Below are positions 25,226-38,639 of a DNA stretch of 56,564 nt, in pieces (within the stretch, counting starts at the first letter, position 1; the number at the start of each line of letters is the position of its first letter). The stretch is taken from positions 1-56,564 of the forward strand of contig BCIV01000029.1 of assembly GCA_001600055.1 (NCBI GenBank), in the 5' to 3' direction. This DNA comes from Filobasidium wieringae. Its lineage: Eukaryota > Basidiomycota > Tremellomycetes > Filobasidiales > Filobasidiaceae. Position numbers and translations under genes: made by a program. The notes beneath the pieces were generated by a model. It saw nothing but the letters and a program-made list of their open reading frames with translations, was not told the DNA's origin and did no database searches.

Positions 25226-28139
25226 AAGTGGAGCGTTGAACACTTTCGGGGTAACATCTCAACACAGGTTAAACGATATGATACGATATGATATAATCCA
25301 TATGCTGTGTTGTACGTGTTGGGAGGACATCATTGCAAGGCACATGAACTATCACCGTGTCACTTAACCGCTAGAGTATTTCAAGGTGAACCCAATATGC
25401 ATCCAGGCGCGTTGCAGGCTCTTTAATACGCTCGTTTCGAATTCCACGACAAGCCTCAGGGAAGTTTATCCTATCCCCCTGAGCTTCGCTTATTCACTTA
25501 ATTGATTGGTAAAAATTCATCGTAGTACATAGCTGTCATAACAGTACATGAACGGAATACGGATGCCTGATCCGATCATTTCGTATCCACAGAATGAGCA
25601 AGATAAGTGGCATGCGTTGTCGCTTTCTCACGCGTACACGCTCGCTACCTATAACTCGCTGCCGACGTAGCCATCATCATGTAGTAGCCTAGTTTTCACC
25701 TTAGTCATCATTCACCCTCTCTCCCTTTCAGCGTAACTCGAAGACCTCGAAGCAGGCAACCGATTTTTGCACGACGCTGCCGTAACTGGATACCCGGCTC
25801 GCATGTCATCGATTTAAGATCGGCGGTTTGCACAAAGTCCAGACAGTACGAATCGTAGACTGGACATCGACTAACCGGAGGTACTGCGGTCCGTTACAAC
25901 CGATCGTGAGAAGCATGCTATCGACAGTCAATTGCCTCGGTAACAGTCAGTGACTGAGTGTTGTCCAGGCCGGGTAGTAGCCTCGGCTTGGAAGAATTAC
26001 CGGAAGTCGGTGTTGTTTGCAATAAACATCTCTCGACATGCTTGATGAATATGATCAAGCAGCAATCGCAACCGAAAGGCATTCAGGAGACACCCGCTAA
26101 GTGATAAATCCTCTTTGAACCACTCAACTCGTGCCTATTCCTCGAGCGATTCTCAAACCGAGTGATTTATGCTCCTAGTCCGGAACCCCTTGTGTTGATG
26201 ACCGTATCCTGACACTCCCGAGCATGGGCCTGTCCCGTGTGCGGTATTGTAGAACAGAAGGACAAGCTAAAGCACCGCTCGAACGATATTCCACTCAGAT
26301 CATCTGTCGAAGCGGAGCGCGGATTGTGGTACTACAATCAAGCGATCGCTCCAGGGAGAACCTCTCTGGAGTGCGCACCCAGTACTTTTGACAGATATAG
26401 TCCCCACTCCTTTCTGAGCGATGTTGGGTTGTTCCGGCGAGCCACTCCACGAGTCCATCTCCGCCCGCCGCTTTGCGTAGATAGCGCTCACCAATTCATC
26501 TTGCCCCAACGCGGTGGTATATATCGTGCAATTTGCTATCCTGCAAAAGTCAACTTCAATACCTGCTGGAAGCAGTCAAAAACATGCATTTGACTTACCT
26601 GCGAAAATCCGCTTTCGTGGCGGCCATACTTTTTCTTCCCGCTAACAGACTTGACTTTTCGCAGCGAATGAACCCCACTCGGTACAATCGGTCAGATGCA
26701 CGCATGCTCAACAGCCTCACTTCCATCGGGTCGAAGTACTATCATTGGCGTTGGCCGAAGTGACTCGCGCATGTCATAGGTTTGTCTGTCTGTGCCTTCG
26801 ATCGGATTATAAAATAGAGGTAGCACAACCTCCACCGGTAAGGCCATGCAACGGGATCCAACTGAGCTTCTGATGACCCGTCGAGCAAGCAGATGGCAAG
26901 ACACGAGAGGAGCGCTCAGACCCGGCGCAGTTAAAATCTCCTGAGTTTCTAGTCATAGGAGAAAACTTCCCAACGTTTTTTCGAAGTCCAAGAGCGGTTG
27001 GTATCCAGACCGGCGATCGCGTCATTTCAAGCACTACCTAGAAATTTCTAGAAAATAAGGTCGACAACTATGTCTATAGGTTTCTGTGCAGACTTGCGGG
27101 TCTTCGAACGCCAAAGGTTTATTCCGTAGACAACAATATCCACATGGCAGTGCGTCGTGATCTAGACTTCCCTCCCGGCAGAAAATTGATCATGGAAGCA
27201 AGCGATCAGGCTTCGTTCGATAGCATCGGTTTCGTCGAGCCTACCGCCAAACTGAGCACCCCGCTGGGCCTGACGAATCTCCCAGACTTAGTCAAATTCT
27301 TGTGCGGCAGCACCATAGGTATGAGAGATTAATGTATTATTCGTGGCAGTTTCGAAACGAGCCATGATTTGCGATGTGGTAAAGGTCCAGTCTGCTGCTG
27401 TTATTAACAAGCTTTCATGTCCTTACCAGGAATTGTCTAGTACGGTGTTATGACCAGGTCGACCAGGTTGAGAGATAGATGGCGACGGTGAATGCTGAGA
27501 CCTACGATTTGACAAAGTACTGAGCGGATCACTGATAAAAAGCTTTGCTACGTGAGTTTATGTGTCTACGTTTTCTGAAATGCGTTTGATAGAAGCAGTT
27601 GAGCGTACGTATTATTTTCGGTGACCCTCTCTGTTCAGGACCATAAGCAGCGAAGGACACCGCAGACCTTGCAAAGTTGGTTCATCGCCCGGATTTGCGG
27701 TTTACATGGACTGAGTTGGGCCGGGCTCGAAGATAGTGTGAGTCGCACAAGTGATTGACGCATGTATCCTGACCGATATTTGGCCAAGGCCAAACAGGAT
27801 ATCGGTATTGCCGTTGTGATAAATCTACCTTCATGAGCCAGCGTGATTGAATTGAATCAGCTCTATACCATGTTAATGCGAGGACAAGACAGACTGCTGA
27901 AGCTGCTGATCGATTTGCTCTTTGTTAGGTCAAAATGTAACGATATTGCTTACGTCTCAGGCTATGAGGTCGAGGAGCCAATCATCGCTGCGCGGCGTCG
28001 TCGACAAGCTGATAAGCACGATGAGCAACTTTATACGTGTCATTTATAAAACTCGCTTCAAGCGTATTCTGTCATCTAAAACACGCCTACAACGTCACGG
28101 TGTTGGCTCTGTCACCTTCTGTGAAACAAGTCTGTCTTT
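25226..28139. other. 2.9-kb stretch without a supported gene, left flank of the repeat island
   Basis: Only short frames occur, for example 26584-26763 plus (starts MHLTYLRKSAFVAAILF) and 27144-27332 plus (62 codons, ends GSTIGMRD). They have no splice or family support. CpG content is still normal here, unlike the island to the right. Confidence 0.4.
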
Positions 28140-28658
28140 GAGACCCACTCTGTACTCTATCAATAACTTACCTGTTGGGATTCAGTGTTAAGAACATAGA
28201 GCATCACCACTACGGGGTTACTGTCACAGGAGGACGAGGGGGAGTACCGAGCATCTGGTAAAAGCGCGTGGACACCCGCTTAGCGGTCTCCTACCAAGCT
28301 TAAGCGTGTTACCGAACAGAAGCGCGTAGCTCCAATTCATGCCGCACGGATCCGTAGAATATTTAACGCTGATGTTGAGGTAACTTTATGAGACGGCTTG
28401 AGTGGGAACTCAAGTGACGATATAAGATATCAATTTACCAACAACAATTGGTTAGCTATGGCTACTTGATTAAGGTCATTACATTAGCGCGTCAATTTGA
28501 CTTAGCACCAAACGAACGAACTCTGTGAAACGCCTCACAGACCCTTTCTGGACCGAACCAAACCGACCAAATCCGTGTTGAACCGTAATTGACGCAGGTC
28601 AAACTAGCACCCCGTGACAGTTACATACCTGTTGTGATTTAGTGATCAGTATGAATCA

Positions 28659-29135
28659 GTGCTAGTGTTGGCATAAGTTCGGAAGTCTAAGTCTAAGTCT
28701 AATATTTCTTTTGAAACTATTAGACTTGGACGGCACTTTAGACATATGGCCGTCTAATATTAGACACGTCTAAAATTGGTGTCTAAAAGTTCAGACGGCA
28801 TCTGAACTTTTAGATGGCTGGAAGTCCAAGGGATCCTGAAAAACACAGTTTGAGTTCAAACAATCATTCTACATTGCGCTTCTACTATTCATATGGCCTC
28901 TAGTACATCCAGTTGGACACTGCATGCTGTGGCTGAAGGCAAAGACGTGATACAAGTTGACGTCTAGCCGTCTAAACCGTCTAGATGCCGGATTTAGCTG
29001 TCTAAGTCTGACAGTCTAAAAAGAAAATCACAAAATTTTTAGACTTAGACCTGGACTTAAACGGCGTACAATCAGACGCCATTTGCCATCTAAAATCTGG
29101 TGCCTAGGCGTCTAAGTTGGATGTATGCCAACTCT
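28659..29135. mobile_element. hAT-like MITE 1 (477 bp) with 8-bp target duplication
   Basis: The terminal inverted repeats contain AGTGTTGGCATA (left) and TATGCCAACTCT (right). The flanks carry an exact 8-bp duplication, ATGAATCA, at 28651-28658 and 29136-29143. Subterminal regions are packed with GTCTAA/TTAGAC hexamers in both orientations. There is no coding capacity. A related repeat copy at 38728-38735 shows the uninterrupted site (one ATGAATCA), a paralogous empty site. Eight-base duplications and a GTTGGCA-type terminus are usual for hAT elements; the family assignment is inferred from these. Confidence 0.8.
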
Positions 29136-29502
29136 ATGAATCACAACAGGGAAACAAATCAAACATAGTACAAAAGATGGAGATGAACCATACAGGAGGA
29201 AAGCAGAGAAAGAGGGAGGATGTGCATAAGAGGAAGAGTGTCACGTGACACTAGGCTAGATCTGTTTATGTGACATGGGTGGCTGTCTGCGCACTGCTTG
29301 GGATGCATCATATGCACATGCTGACTTGTAGCTTGCTGATACTTTGTTCCATTCCCGATCCAGTAGACAAATATTGTGTCAAACAGCTTGGTGTTTAGAA
29401 TGCTTGAGATTGCTGCAACATGAGCGGGATGGAAAGATGATACAAGCTTCCCTCTTCTGATAGATCATGTGCTGCTATGATTGACACAGGGTGTAAGGTG
29501 GT

Positions 29503-30304
29503 TGTTACAACTGGTTCATCAAGACATCGCTCGAGTAGAATCTTGCTCAACCAACCGAACTACTACCCCGTTTCGGTTCGACCCCGTTTCAACCGAATCT
29601 CTGGGAAAGCCGGCCGAATACGCTCGTACAGCGGATTGTTTGTACAACACGAAACGCCATCCCCTATTCCGTCGAACAAGGTGATCTACCTAGAACCTCA
29701 AACCAACAAAGAAGACACCCATCCATGTTTGGTTGTTCCCTACAAGGTTCAACCGAATCCGTCGACAACCTATCAATTATTTCTCTATCCGACTCGCTCT
29801 CCATTCTCGGTTCCATAAATACAAAATAGGATTCAACTGAATCTAGCAAAAACAACTTAGATGACTTGTGGTGGTATCATTCTCTTTTCCTTTGTTCGAG
29901 GTCTCGCAGTATTTCCGTTTAGTATATATAGTTAGGGATTGAATCGTCTATACAGAGTCAACCGAATTGTATAGAGGATTCAAGTCCAATATCGCATTCT
30001 ATTTACACCTACTGAATTACCAATTCAAGACGTATTGTGAAGAGGTTACTACAATAGGATCTCGCTAAGTTGTTCTCATACAACCTTCGTTCTTCACCTA
30101 AACCGATTAATATCAACATTTGATACTAATCTCTTCGATTCAAATAACTTACAGATTCTAACCGAATCCTTTAATTCGGTCAAATAACTTGTCCACCGCT
30201 TAGAACTAACCGAGTTACGCCAACTCGGCCCTTACTCCATCATCCAGATAACCTACGAGTAGCGTTTGCTATTAGACCCGTGACAGCGAGAACCTGCCGT
30301 AACA
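29503..30304. mobile_element. Solo LTR, 802 bp
   Basis: It begins TGTTACAACTGG and ends CTGCCGTAACA, so it has TG...CA ends with TGTTAC/GTAACA terminal inversion. It is flanked by a perfect 5-bp duplication, GTGGT, at 29498-29502 and 30305-30309. No internal coding region adjoins it, so it is a solo LTR left by recombination. Its CpG content is higher than its surroundings, suggesting it is younger. A decayed relative lies at about 38.9-39.5 kb. Confidence 0.82.
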
Positions 30305-33300
30305 GTGGTAACATAAAATAAAATGATAGTTGTCAGGAGATCTGTAATCCAATCACCTCTGATGGAGGAGACCTGGCTATGTGACTACTTTGAGGGTCGA
30401 TTGAATGGGGAATTGTCAAAGATGGTTCGTTCACAGTATCAATCATCTCAAGATTTTGGAATTAAAGACTGTTGTAACTCTTATGATGTGGTAGGCTGAT
30501 GACAGATCTGAAGTATTGCTATCACAAGCCCAACTGCGCAACACAATTCAGTGACAAGTCAAAACCATAACAAGGAATAACATAAACAGGGAGATGGTGA
30601 TAACCTGTTCAAGAGAAATGTGAAGGGAGGATATATGGAAGATTCATGTTACCCTTGTAAATATCAATCTCCCTGGATTGCGCCCAAGCAGGTTCCTATA
30701 CCACTTATTCTACCTTTCCAGTTTAACAAGCAAATGAAAACCTCCATAGTCAGTTTTGTACATCATTGTGTAGTATCCTGTGAACAAGCAATCATGAGAT
30801 TTAGTCCAAGGACTGGGGGTTTGACCCTGAACTGTAAATGGCTGAACATGCTCCATGGTCCAGCATGTACTACAGATTGATGGGTTGCTATGCAGGCCAT
30901 GATCATGACTTAGTGTTGGGAGTCAGAGCTCTTGAATTGCTAGAAGACAGATAAGCACTGCTATGCTATGTTATCTCAGTATAGTGGCATAGGATGTGTC
31001 CCCTCTTGTATGTGTTCTGTCTTTGTTGCCTGGACAAGGTTGATTTCCTTGTTGTGAGTCATACTTAAATTTGGACACAACACTATACATACAATTTCTC
31101 TCATGTCAGTTGCATGCTGGACACTGAGAACACAAGTAAACGCTCAATTGGCTAAGCACACCTCACTGCCTTCTGCACCATGTTTCTCTGTCTACTGTTC
31201 AGGTCTACCCAGGCAATGAATACAGATCATGTTTTCACCATGTGTGTTGTTTTGAACAAATGTATAATTGATTTGGTACCAGTTGACACTAGCATTGCAA
31301 CTGTTGTGAGTGTAGATTAGTGTGATTCAGTACTCAGCATTGCATAAGAGGAAGAGTGTCATGTGACACTAGGCTGAGGTTACATAGTGTGATAGCGCTA
31401 ATCCAACACGTATTATCTTTGAATTTGTTTGCATGGATTTATGGATTGATTGCAAGCTCACTGGAGAAGACAGCTGGTACCAGGCCTTCTCTAGGTTTAC
31501 TTTGTTGGAAGTATAATCAACAAGTTGATTTGTATCACTGATCGCAAAAAGAGTGGGTTTAGAATGGCCTGGTCTACTCTGTGTTAGCTCAGACTGCCTA
31601 CTCTGACTGTAACAACAGCGCTGTTTTGCTCTGAACTGAAATGTATCAGTCTGATGACAGTCCCGCATCAGTAATAGAGAGTATTTCCAGTCAGATCTCA
31701 GATGCACAACCCCTGACTATTTGATAAGCTCCATTTCATATACTTTGATGTGCTTCTTCCAAGTCAAATTGTTCAACAGGAATAAGAAGAACCTGCTCTT
31801 CATAAGGCATGATCACATAGACAAGACACCAGAAAAAATGCTTGAACTTTGTAGATCACATCTGACCTCCATGGACCAACAGTAAGCAAGGTATATGACT
31901 GACTGAGATGACGATTTGTGTGCTTTGTTAAACTCTCAAGAACCATTTACAGACCTATTACCTATTTCATACAGATAGAGTAATTTTGATTTGGAAAGAT
32001 ATTTCTGTTGACACCTTTTGAGCTTATTCCTAATTTGGCCTTGTAAATGAATTTTCGATCTGCCATGGAAGAAGCTCAATAGCTGCCTTGCTGTGTGTGG
32101 TCTGTAGCAATTGCAACTTGATGACAAATGGAAACAGTCATCCTGACAAGGTGATAGTGCATTGAGCCATGACTGGTACAGGGTGGCTGACATAAATGTT
32201 AAAAGCAATAATGAGTACAGATGACAACAGGGATACTAAAGCAAGGTAGACCACAAATATGAAAACAACATGTGCAGCAGTGCAGAAATAGGCATAATGA
32301 GGGAATGTGCGGAAAAGGAGATGTGTCATATGACATCACGTTGTGGTTGCATAATACAATGATACATAACCACAGCCATAACATGCAGGCCAAATGAAAG
32401 AGGCACAGAGACGCGGAGGGAAAGTCATAAGAAAAGCAAAAAAACATACAAATGATCAGAGATATCAATTGTTGGATATGCACTATCTCACTATACAACC
32501 TCAGCCTATTGTTGTATGACTGCGTTCCTCTTGCAACCTATCACTCTCTCTGACTTTCTCTGGTACAAGTCATTTCCATCCTTTTGTGCTACTTTGCTTC
32601 ATGTATTTTATTACAACTTATGCCTATCACTGAATCCTAACAGGCATATTACCTTGTAGTAGTCATGTGATATGTTCACATCACTGAATCACAACACCAA
32701 TCAACACCAGACAGGGATCGTGCAGCTAGTGTTAAATATAATTGCTGACTTGGCTAGGAAGGTACATATGTGGCTAAGCTCAATAGAGCAAAATCAACAA
32801 GGCTGTCAATAAACTGGGAGATGAATGCTCACCCATGTCTGAATATTCAAGACAACGTGTTGGTTCTCTAAGTGTAATCAGTCAAGATGGACACTTACCA
32901 GTCTGAATGATATAGACCAGAATATATGTTCAACAGTAGCGGACTTCATCCCTATCACAGGAAACTCTGAAGAATGCTGTCATTGCCTGTAACTTCTCAT
33001 ACTAGAACTGAGTCTTCAATCACATTCTTGTGCAAAGTCTACTTGGTATACCTATCAACTTTAGTGGCTAAGCGGAAACAAGATGCCAAACCGACTTGCA
33101 GCTTTATCTTCAGGCTTGGTATTGTGATATCTGTCTAGCCAGCTGGGGACTCTCCCTAAGAAGACAATAGAAATCTACGTGCATAAGCTACCGCTTCTGT
33201 GTGTCAGAGGTGCCTTGCTATGAGTCTTTGTGGTACTTCAGAGACGCCCTAGTAAATGACTCTGGTAACTGATGAAGAGCTCTTGCAACAGTCCCGGAGA

Positions 33301-34689
33301 CAAGGGGGACTGAATGGCTAGACATGACAAGAGTGTAAAATACAAATCTTGAAGATTGTGTTGCCATGCACTTGAACAATGTCAATATGCAATGTGTACA
33401 ATCATGCATTCATGGCTGTCACCTGCTGTTTCAACTCCTTTTTAGAATCCAGTCATCATGATTGGCAATACTTGTTGTGTCTGTCCTCGAGCAATAAGTG
33501 CAGAGCATCACAACTATGAGTGCACACAGTATTGTGACTTTTGTCAACCCCAGGTCACAATTTTTTAAGTTAAGTAAAGCAGACAGCGAGATCAACATAA
33601 CTTGCATGAGAAAGGCAATGGTGAAGGTTGCATTGAAGGGGAAACATAGTGCGTGCGTTGTAGGTTCAGTGATAAGTATGAGTCAGGCATGTTTCAACTT
33701 GGTAAGTAAATCTAATGTCAAATGGTCGTTGAAGACATTGATCATTACAAGTAAAGTAAAGTAGGGACAGAAGATGAGAATCCAGTGTCCCCCTATATAT
33801 ATGCATCAAGAAATCTGGCGCCATGTAGTGCTACCTTAGAATTTGGTAATTGAGTAAGTGATCTTGGACTCCAAAAAGGGATGGATAACAAGTATAGTGT
33901 TACCCTGTTGACAGTTCACATGTATGATGTGCAACCAGTGGGATCACTGTGGAACCAATATAGTACTGTATGCAAGATAGTACAGACTTGATGGGCTGTG
34001 CCAATTTAATCTTGTATTTGATAACAAGTATGTATCTGCTGTGCTACCCCTTTTTTTTGTGGTCTGCCAATTGTCTTCAATAATTCCATTGAGTTTGAAA
34101 TTGCCATGCCATATGTCATCCACACAGTTCATTGCCAATGATGTCAAATTATTGCAATTTCCAACAGAGCAACCCTACTACAAGGTGAAATACATGTTGT
34201 GTTTTGATGAAAAGTTTAGACCAAAACAGGGCAACTAAAGTACAACAGTATGGAAGGATGATGATGACCTGTGTAGGAGAGAGAAAGATTTGATTCATAC
34301 TTATTATTGAATGACCACATGTATATTACCTTGTAGTTGTGGAGCTTATACATGTATCACTCAGTTATAATAATCAGCAAGCCTTCTATTGTTTGCCTTT
34401 TCTTTTCACAATTGCCTTGGCCTAACCTTGCTTGTCTGATGGTGTCAGGACTGGCAATTTTCTTGCTTTGCTCCAGCCACTAGCCGCAGCTTGACTGATG
34501 AATGTGCCCCTTGATCATTGTCTAATCTGGAAGACACTATCTATCAACCACAATTTAGCAATGATAATATAGATGTGCTTGATTTTACAATCTGGTAGAC
34601 ATGTTGAAAACAACAACTGGGCAACAATAAAAAAGGAGTGGATTGCTTGTGGCAAACTTTGTTTAGTAACATCCAGCTGTACTGGGTTA

Positions 34690-34800
34690 GAACCCAGTCT
34701 TCTTCAGTCTGCTTTGGCCTGCATCACTATGCTTCAGTCTGCTTCAGTACACTTGAGCCTGCTTCAGTATGCTGCGGCCTACCTTGGTGTCTCTTAGTAT
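34690..34800. repeat. Degenerate CTTCAGTCTG tandem repeat, inverted relative to 36.6 kb
   Basis: Repeated units of the form GCTTCAGTCTGCTTCAG in imperfect tandem. The reverse complement of this unit forms the array at 36610-36790, so the two arrays form a loose inverted pair about 1.9 kb apart. Confidence 0.6.
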
Positions 34801-36000
34801 ATCCCTAGTTTCAGCATGTACTAAAAACTTCCCACAGTAAAGATTCCCACCCACTAGCCACTACCTGCAGCTACTGTTACATGGCTAGTATGTTTTGCTG
34901 ATGTTGTTGGCATACTAGCTGTAGCACTTTACAGACTAGCAACATTCTACTTTACTCATTTTTTTTGCTCTACTTTACTTTGTGTCTGGGAGGGACTGTA
35001 TGTGATGAGCAATCAATTGAACCATGCTGTCCTCAGCAGAAGCTCTTCCATCTTCATCGATTGTTTCAACTGTAACAGCTAAAGACTTGTATACACATCC
35101 CATGTTCAGTCTGGTAGGTGTACCTCTTATACCATCAAATCGATAACACAGTCGATGATATGAATGTCAGGACCACATTATCAATGTGAGCCTAGTGGAC
35201 TGGTCGCAGGGACTCGTATATATAGCGTGTGGTGTATACTATAATGATGTATAACGGACGGAGATCTGCTTATACAACTATACTAGGTGAAGGTCAATAA
35301 ACAACCTACAGGATTGTATGTGCAACGTGCAAATTTCCCAACCCAGATAAACTGTGTGATGACAGTGCTTGCAATGACGTGAATATTTCCCTGGTGTGTA
35401 CTTTATAAAGGACCTATAACAGTGAAGTGGAGATATGTGCCACATTGATGGCGGTTTTTGCCAGTGAGCAGACATATCTTCAGTGGCATCAACTGATAGG
35501 ATTTGGTCTTCAGGTGCTATTATTCAGTGATAAGCAAGAATAACACAGGATTACTACATTCTGACATAGCTGTGATGCTTCAGTGATAAGCCTCGGCCAA
35601 AACAGGGAGACTGAAATGAAGTGGTACAGAAGGATGAAGATGGTTTATGCGGGAGAGAGTCAGGAAAGAACACACCCAAGAGGGGTATGTCATGAGATAC
35701 CAGGCTGGGATTATACAACATGATAGCACAGATCCAAAACTAAGGATTTCTTTTTGGCAGAGCCACATGACAAGACATAGAAAAACAACATATAAGGCTG
35801 ATCAGTGATCGGAGGTGCATTTCCCCTAGCCTAGCTGCCGCAAAGGTATTAGGAAAGTCTGCTAATACAGGATACCAAAGCACATTCAAGGAGTGACTGA
35901 GTGTTCAGAAGAATACCAAGATGCTCTCACAGCTAATATTTGTCCAGGTTCTTGCAGTTGTCTTATCTTATCGCTGAATCCCATTGATATCTTAACAAGT

Positions 36001-36060
36001 TGGTGAAGTTGATGAAGTTGATGAAGTTGATGAAGTTGATGAAGTTGATGAAGTTGAAGT
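36001..36060. repeat. 9-bp minisatellite (GATGAAGTT)n
   Basis: Five perfect consecutive copies of GATGAAGTT at 36011-36055 with degenerate copies at either end. On the minus strand an open frame reads it as repeated HQL, but that frame has no other support. Confidence 0.9.
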
Positions 36061-36259
36061 AAGCAACAAGGGTAGCTAAGCCTTGTTGTGTTGAAGGTTG
36101 AAGGTGCTGAAGCGCAAGTGCTGACGCTGGGGATGAAGCTATGAGTCAGCAAGTATGGTCTGTGAAGACTGAAGAAGTAGGAGGTAAGAGTGTTCAGCTC
36201 TGTTTCTCCTATCCTGGCCTTGTTTAAATGTGTCTACAAGACAATAGAGTACAAGTGAA

Positions 36260-36450
36260 AGGTAATCAACAAGGATTCGTAAAGTAGTACAAGCATTCGT
36301 AAAGTAGTACGAGTATCCGTAAAGTGAGTCTTATTCCTGCCAAGGAATCAATGAAGTACGTGTTTGAGAACACTCAGTTTGATCAAGTACGTCTTTGAGA
36401 TCAAGAAGGTTTGATCAAGTACGTGTTTGAGATCAAGAAGGTTTGATGAA
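36260..36450. repeat. Short direct repeats ATTCGTAAAGTAGTAC and TTTGATCAAGTACGTGTTTG
   Basis: Three adjacent copies of an approximately 20-bp unit (ATTCGTAAAGTAGTAC type) at about 36270-36330. They are followed by about three imperfect copies of a ~33-bp unit containing GATCAAGTACGTGTTTGAGA at 36360-36440. Confidence 0.65.
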
Positions 36451-36609
36451 GTCCAAAACTGATTAATGAGTCCGTCAATGATCCATAGTGCTGTGCAGCC
36501 ATGCTGTGTTGGTGTTTCAATTGGGCATGTTGGTATATCTAGTGTATGTGGTGCGTATAATGCGTGTATTCTTCACAATATTGTAGCAACCAGAAGTAGG
36601 ATGAAGCTT

Positions 36610-36790
36610 ATGGAAGGAGACTCAAGCATGCTGAAGTGGACTTAAGCACACCGAAGCAGATTAAATCACACTGAAGCTGACTTAGGCACACTGAAGCAGA
36701 TCAAAGCACACTGAAGCTGACTGAATCAAACTGAAGCGGACTACAGCAGACTGAAGCAAACCAAAAGCAGTCTGAAGCAGACTGTATGTA
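36610..36790. repeat. Degenerate ~18-bp CACTGAAGCAGACT tandem array
   Basis: Around ten imperfect units such as CACTGAAGCTGACT and GACTGAAGCAAACC. It is the inverted counterpart of the array at 34690-34800. Confidence 0.7.
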
Positions 36791-37969
36791 ATTGATTTAT
36801 GTGAATGCAGACGGCTTGTACAAAAGGTAGAAACAGTTTAGCCCATGTTTGATGCATTTGTAAACATGATGTTCATACCTCCTTGCCATCCTTACTTCCA
36901 CAGAAGCTTGTATCCTGCTTCTGAACATATGTACTTGATGACTTTTTGTGGATTGTGATTCAAAGATGAACATGCTACTCCCACCATCTGTCTCTTAGCT
37001 GTGTAAGTCGTCTTTATTCTTGTTTCACTTTACTTGAGTTTCCCTGTTCTCCACATTGTTGATTTCCAACAAGCAGGTCCCCTTTTAGCATTCTCACCTC
37101 GATTTATGTATCATTGTATCAAAGCAGAATGACATGATATGGTGACTCATATAGGAGAGTGAGACAGGCAGGAGAACATATGCATGAGGAGATGTCTTGT
37201 GTCACATCCAGGGAAGGTTGCATAGTGTGATAGTGCATAGTTACATCTGTGCAAGCAAACCTCCTATTCACTTTTGCTTAATTGACTGCAGCTTTGCTTG
37301 AGACACTAGCTTTATGACAGCCCCTGTAAGCTGTTGTCAGACAATGATAGCCATTTATTGTTATCCTCACATTGGCTCATGTCTTTCATAGTAGTATTTA
37401 TAATGGCATATCAGTAATTTGCTTTTTCTTCATGAAGCTGTGAGCTGTGGCTTGTAACATAACTTGATATCTTGCCAAGTATTTGACATTCTCAAATTCC
37501 ATGGCCTTCATTGATGTTCTTGAACAAGATCCATTATATCTTAGTAAATGGTTTTGCTAGCTCAATAGTGCACCTATATACCCTATCCAGATAGTCATAT
37601 TATACTGCCTAGCCTGGTATCACATGATGCTGTCATGCAAATGTCCTCCTTTCCTGTCTTTCACCTGTACCATTCATGACTATCTCTCCATCTGCTTGAC
37701 TTCCTTTGTTTGTTTGTATGCAACTTGGTCACTGAGTCTCAATGAATGAACTGTACCCTAGCAGTGAGGCTATCTGAAAGTATTTGCAGAGTCACAACAT
37801 TATGACAGAGCTGTGAATCTCAATCAACACACAATACAAAGAGGATGATAAAACTGTCAGTACTGGTTTACTGTTATGGATTCCTGTGCTAGTTCATTTT
37901 GGCCTTGCCACCGGAGTGACATGTCATGCCAGACAGTACTAAACGAACAACATGCACAAGTCTTGCAGG

Positions 37970-38240
37970 TTGTGTTGGGTTGCAATTCAGTGATAAGTAT
38001 AGAGAGCATCACCACTACAAGGTAACATACCTATTGTAATTCAGTGATAAGTATGGGTCACAACAGGGCAACTAAAGTAAAGTAGTACGGAAGGATGAAC
38101 ATGACTTGTACAGGGGAGAGTCAGAGAGGATGACACGCGCAAGAGGGAAGGTATCACGTGACACTAGGCTGAGGTTGCATAGCGCAATAGCGCATATCTG
38201 TAATGTTGCAAGGTCAGTATGAAGAACAGAAACAACATTG
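37970..38240. repeat. Dispersed repeat copy with palindromic CCTGTTGTGATTC-type head
   Basis: It contains two TTCAGTGATAAGTAT boxes, a box reading AGAGCATCACCACTACAAGG, and the tail GTATCACGTGACACTAGG. Related copies lie at 28150-28200, 28628-29280 (interrupted by MITE 1), 31340-31400 and 38640-38900. More diverged copies lie at 32260-32330, 34220-34290, 35580-35730 and 37110-37240. Inverted copies lie near 32610-32700, 34300-34370 and 37600-37690. Confidence 0.7.
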
Positions 38241-38639
38241 AGCTAGAGCAGCATAAGATATGATGACATATCAAACAAGACTAGGCTGAGGCACAAGATG
38301 TTCCAGTGATAATGAATGAGCAACAGGCAGCATGCCAATACATAGACACATCTCTGTTAACTCTACAGTATGAAGCAGGTTGACTCACTCAAAAATCAAG
38401 CTGAGTCACTGTACTACACTATCATGCTGTTATCTTCATAGTGATAGAGCACGATGATACTTTGACAGACAATATCTGGCTAAGCGCTCCTCTTGCCCAG
38501 AAGGTGAATGCAAGCCTTGCTCTGCTGTGCAGGTGTGTCACAAGTTGTATAGTCACTTTCAGACCATTGCCATTTTCTTCTCTTCTTGATAGTACCCAAA
38601 CTGTGACCTTTGGTCTAGACAAGTGAGATGATATGGTTG

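Noticed and set aside
24155..25243. 362-codon antisense ORF opposite the M1 peptidase
   Set aside because: It mirrors the strong codon bias of a clearly identified gene with complete zinc motifs. No splice or domain support on the antisense strand.
36001..36060. CRISPR-like spacing of repeats
   Set aside because: The units are contiguous with no spacers, and the genome is eukaryotic by its introns.
35886..36152. 88-codon minus-strand ORF with repeated HQL
   Set aside because: The repeat is the translation of a 9-bp minisatellite in a gene-free island.
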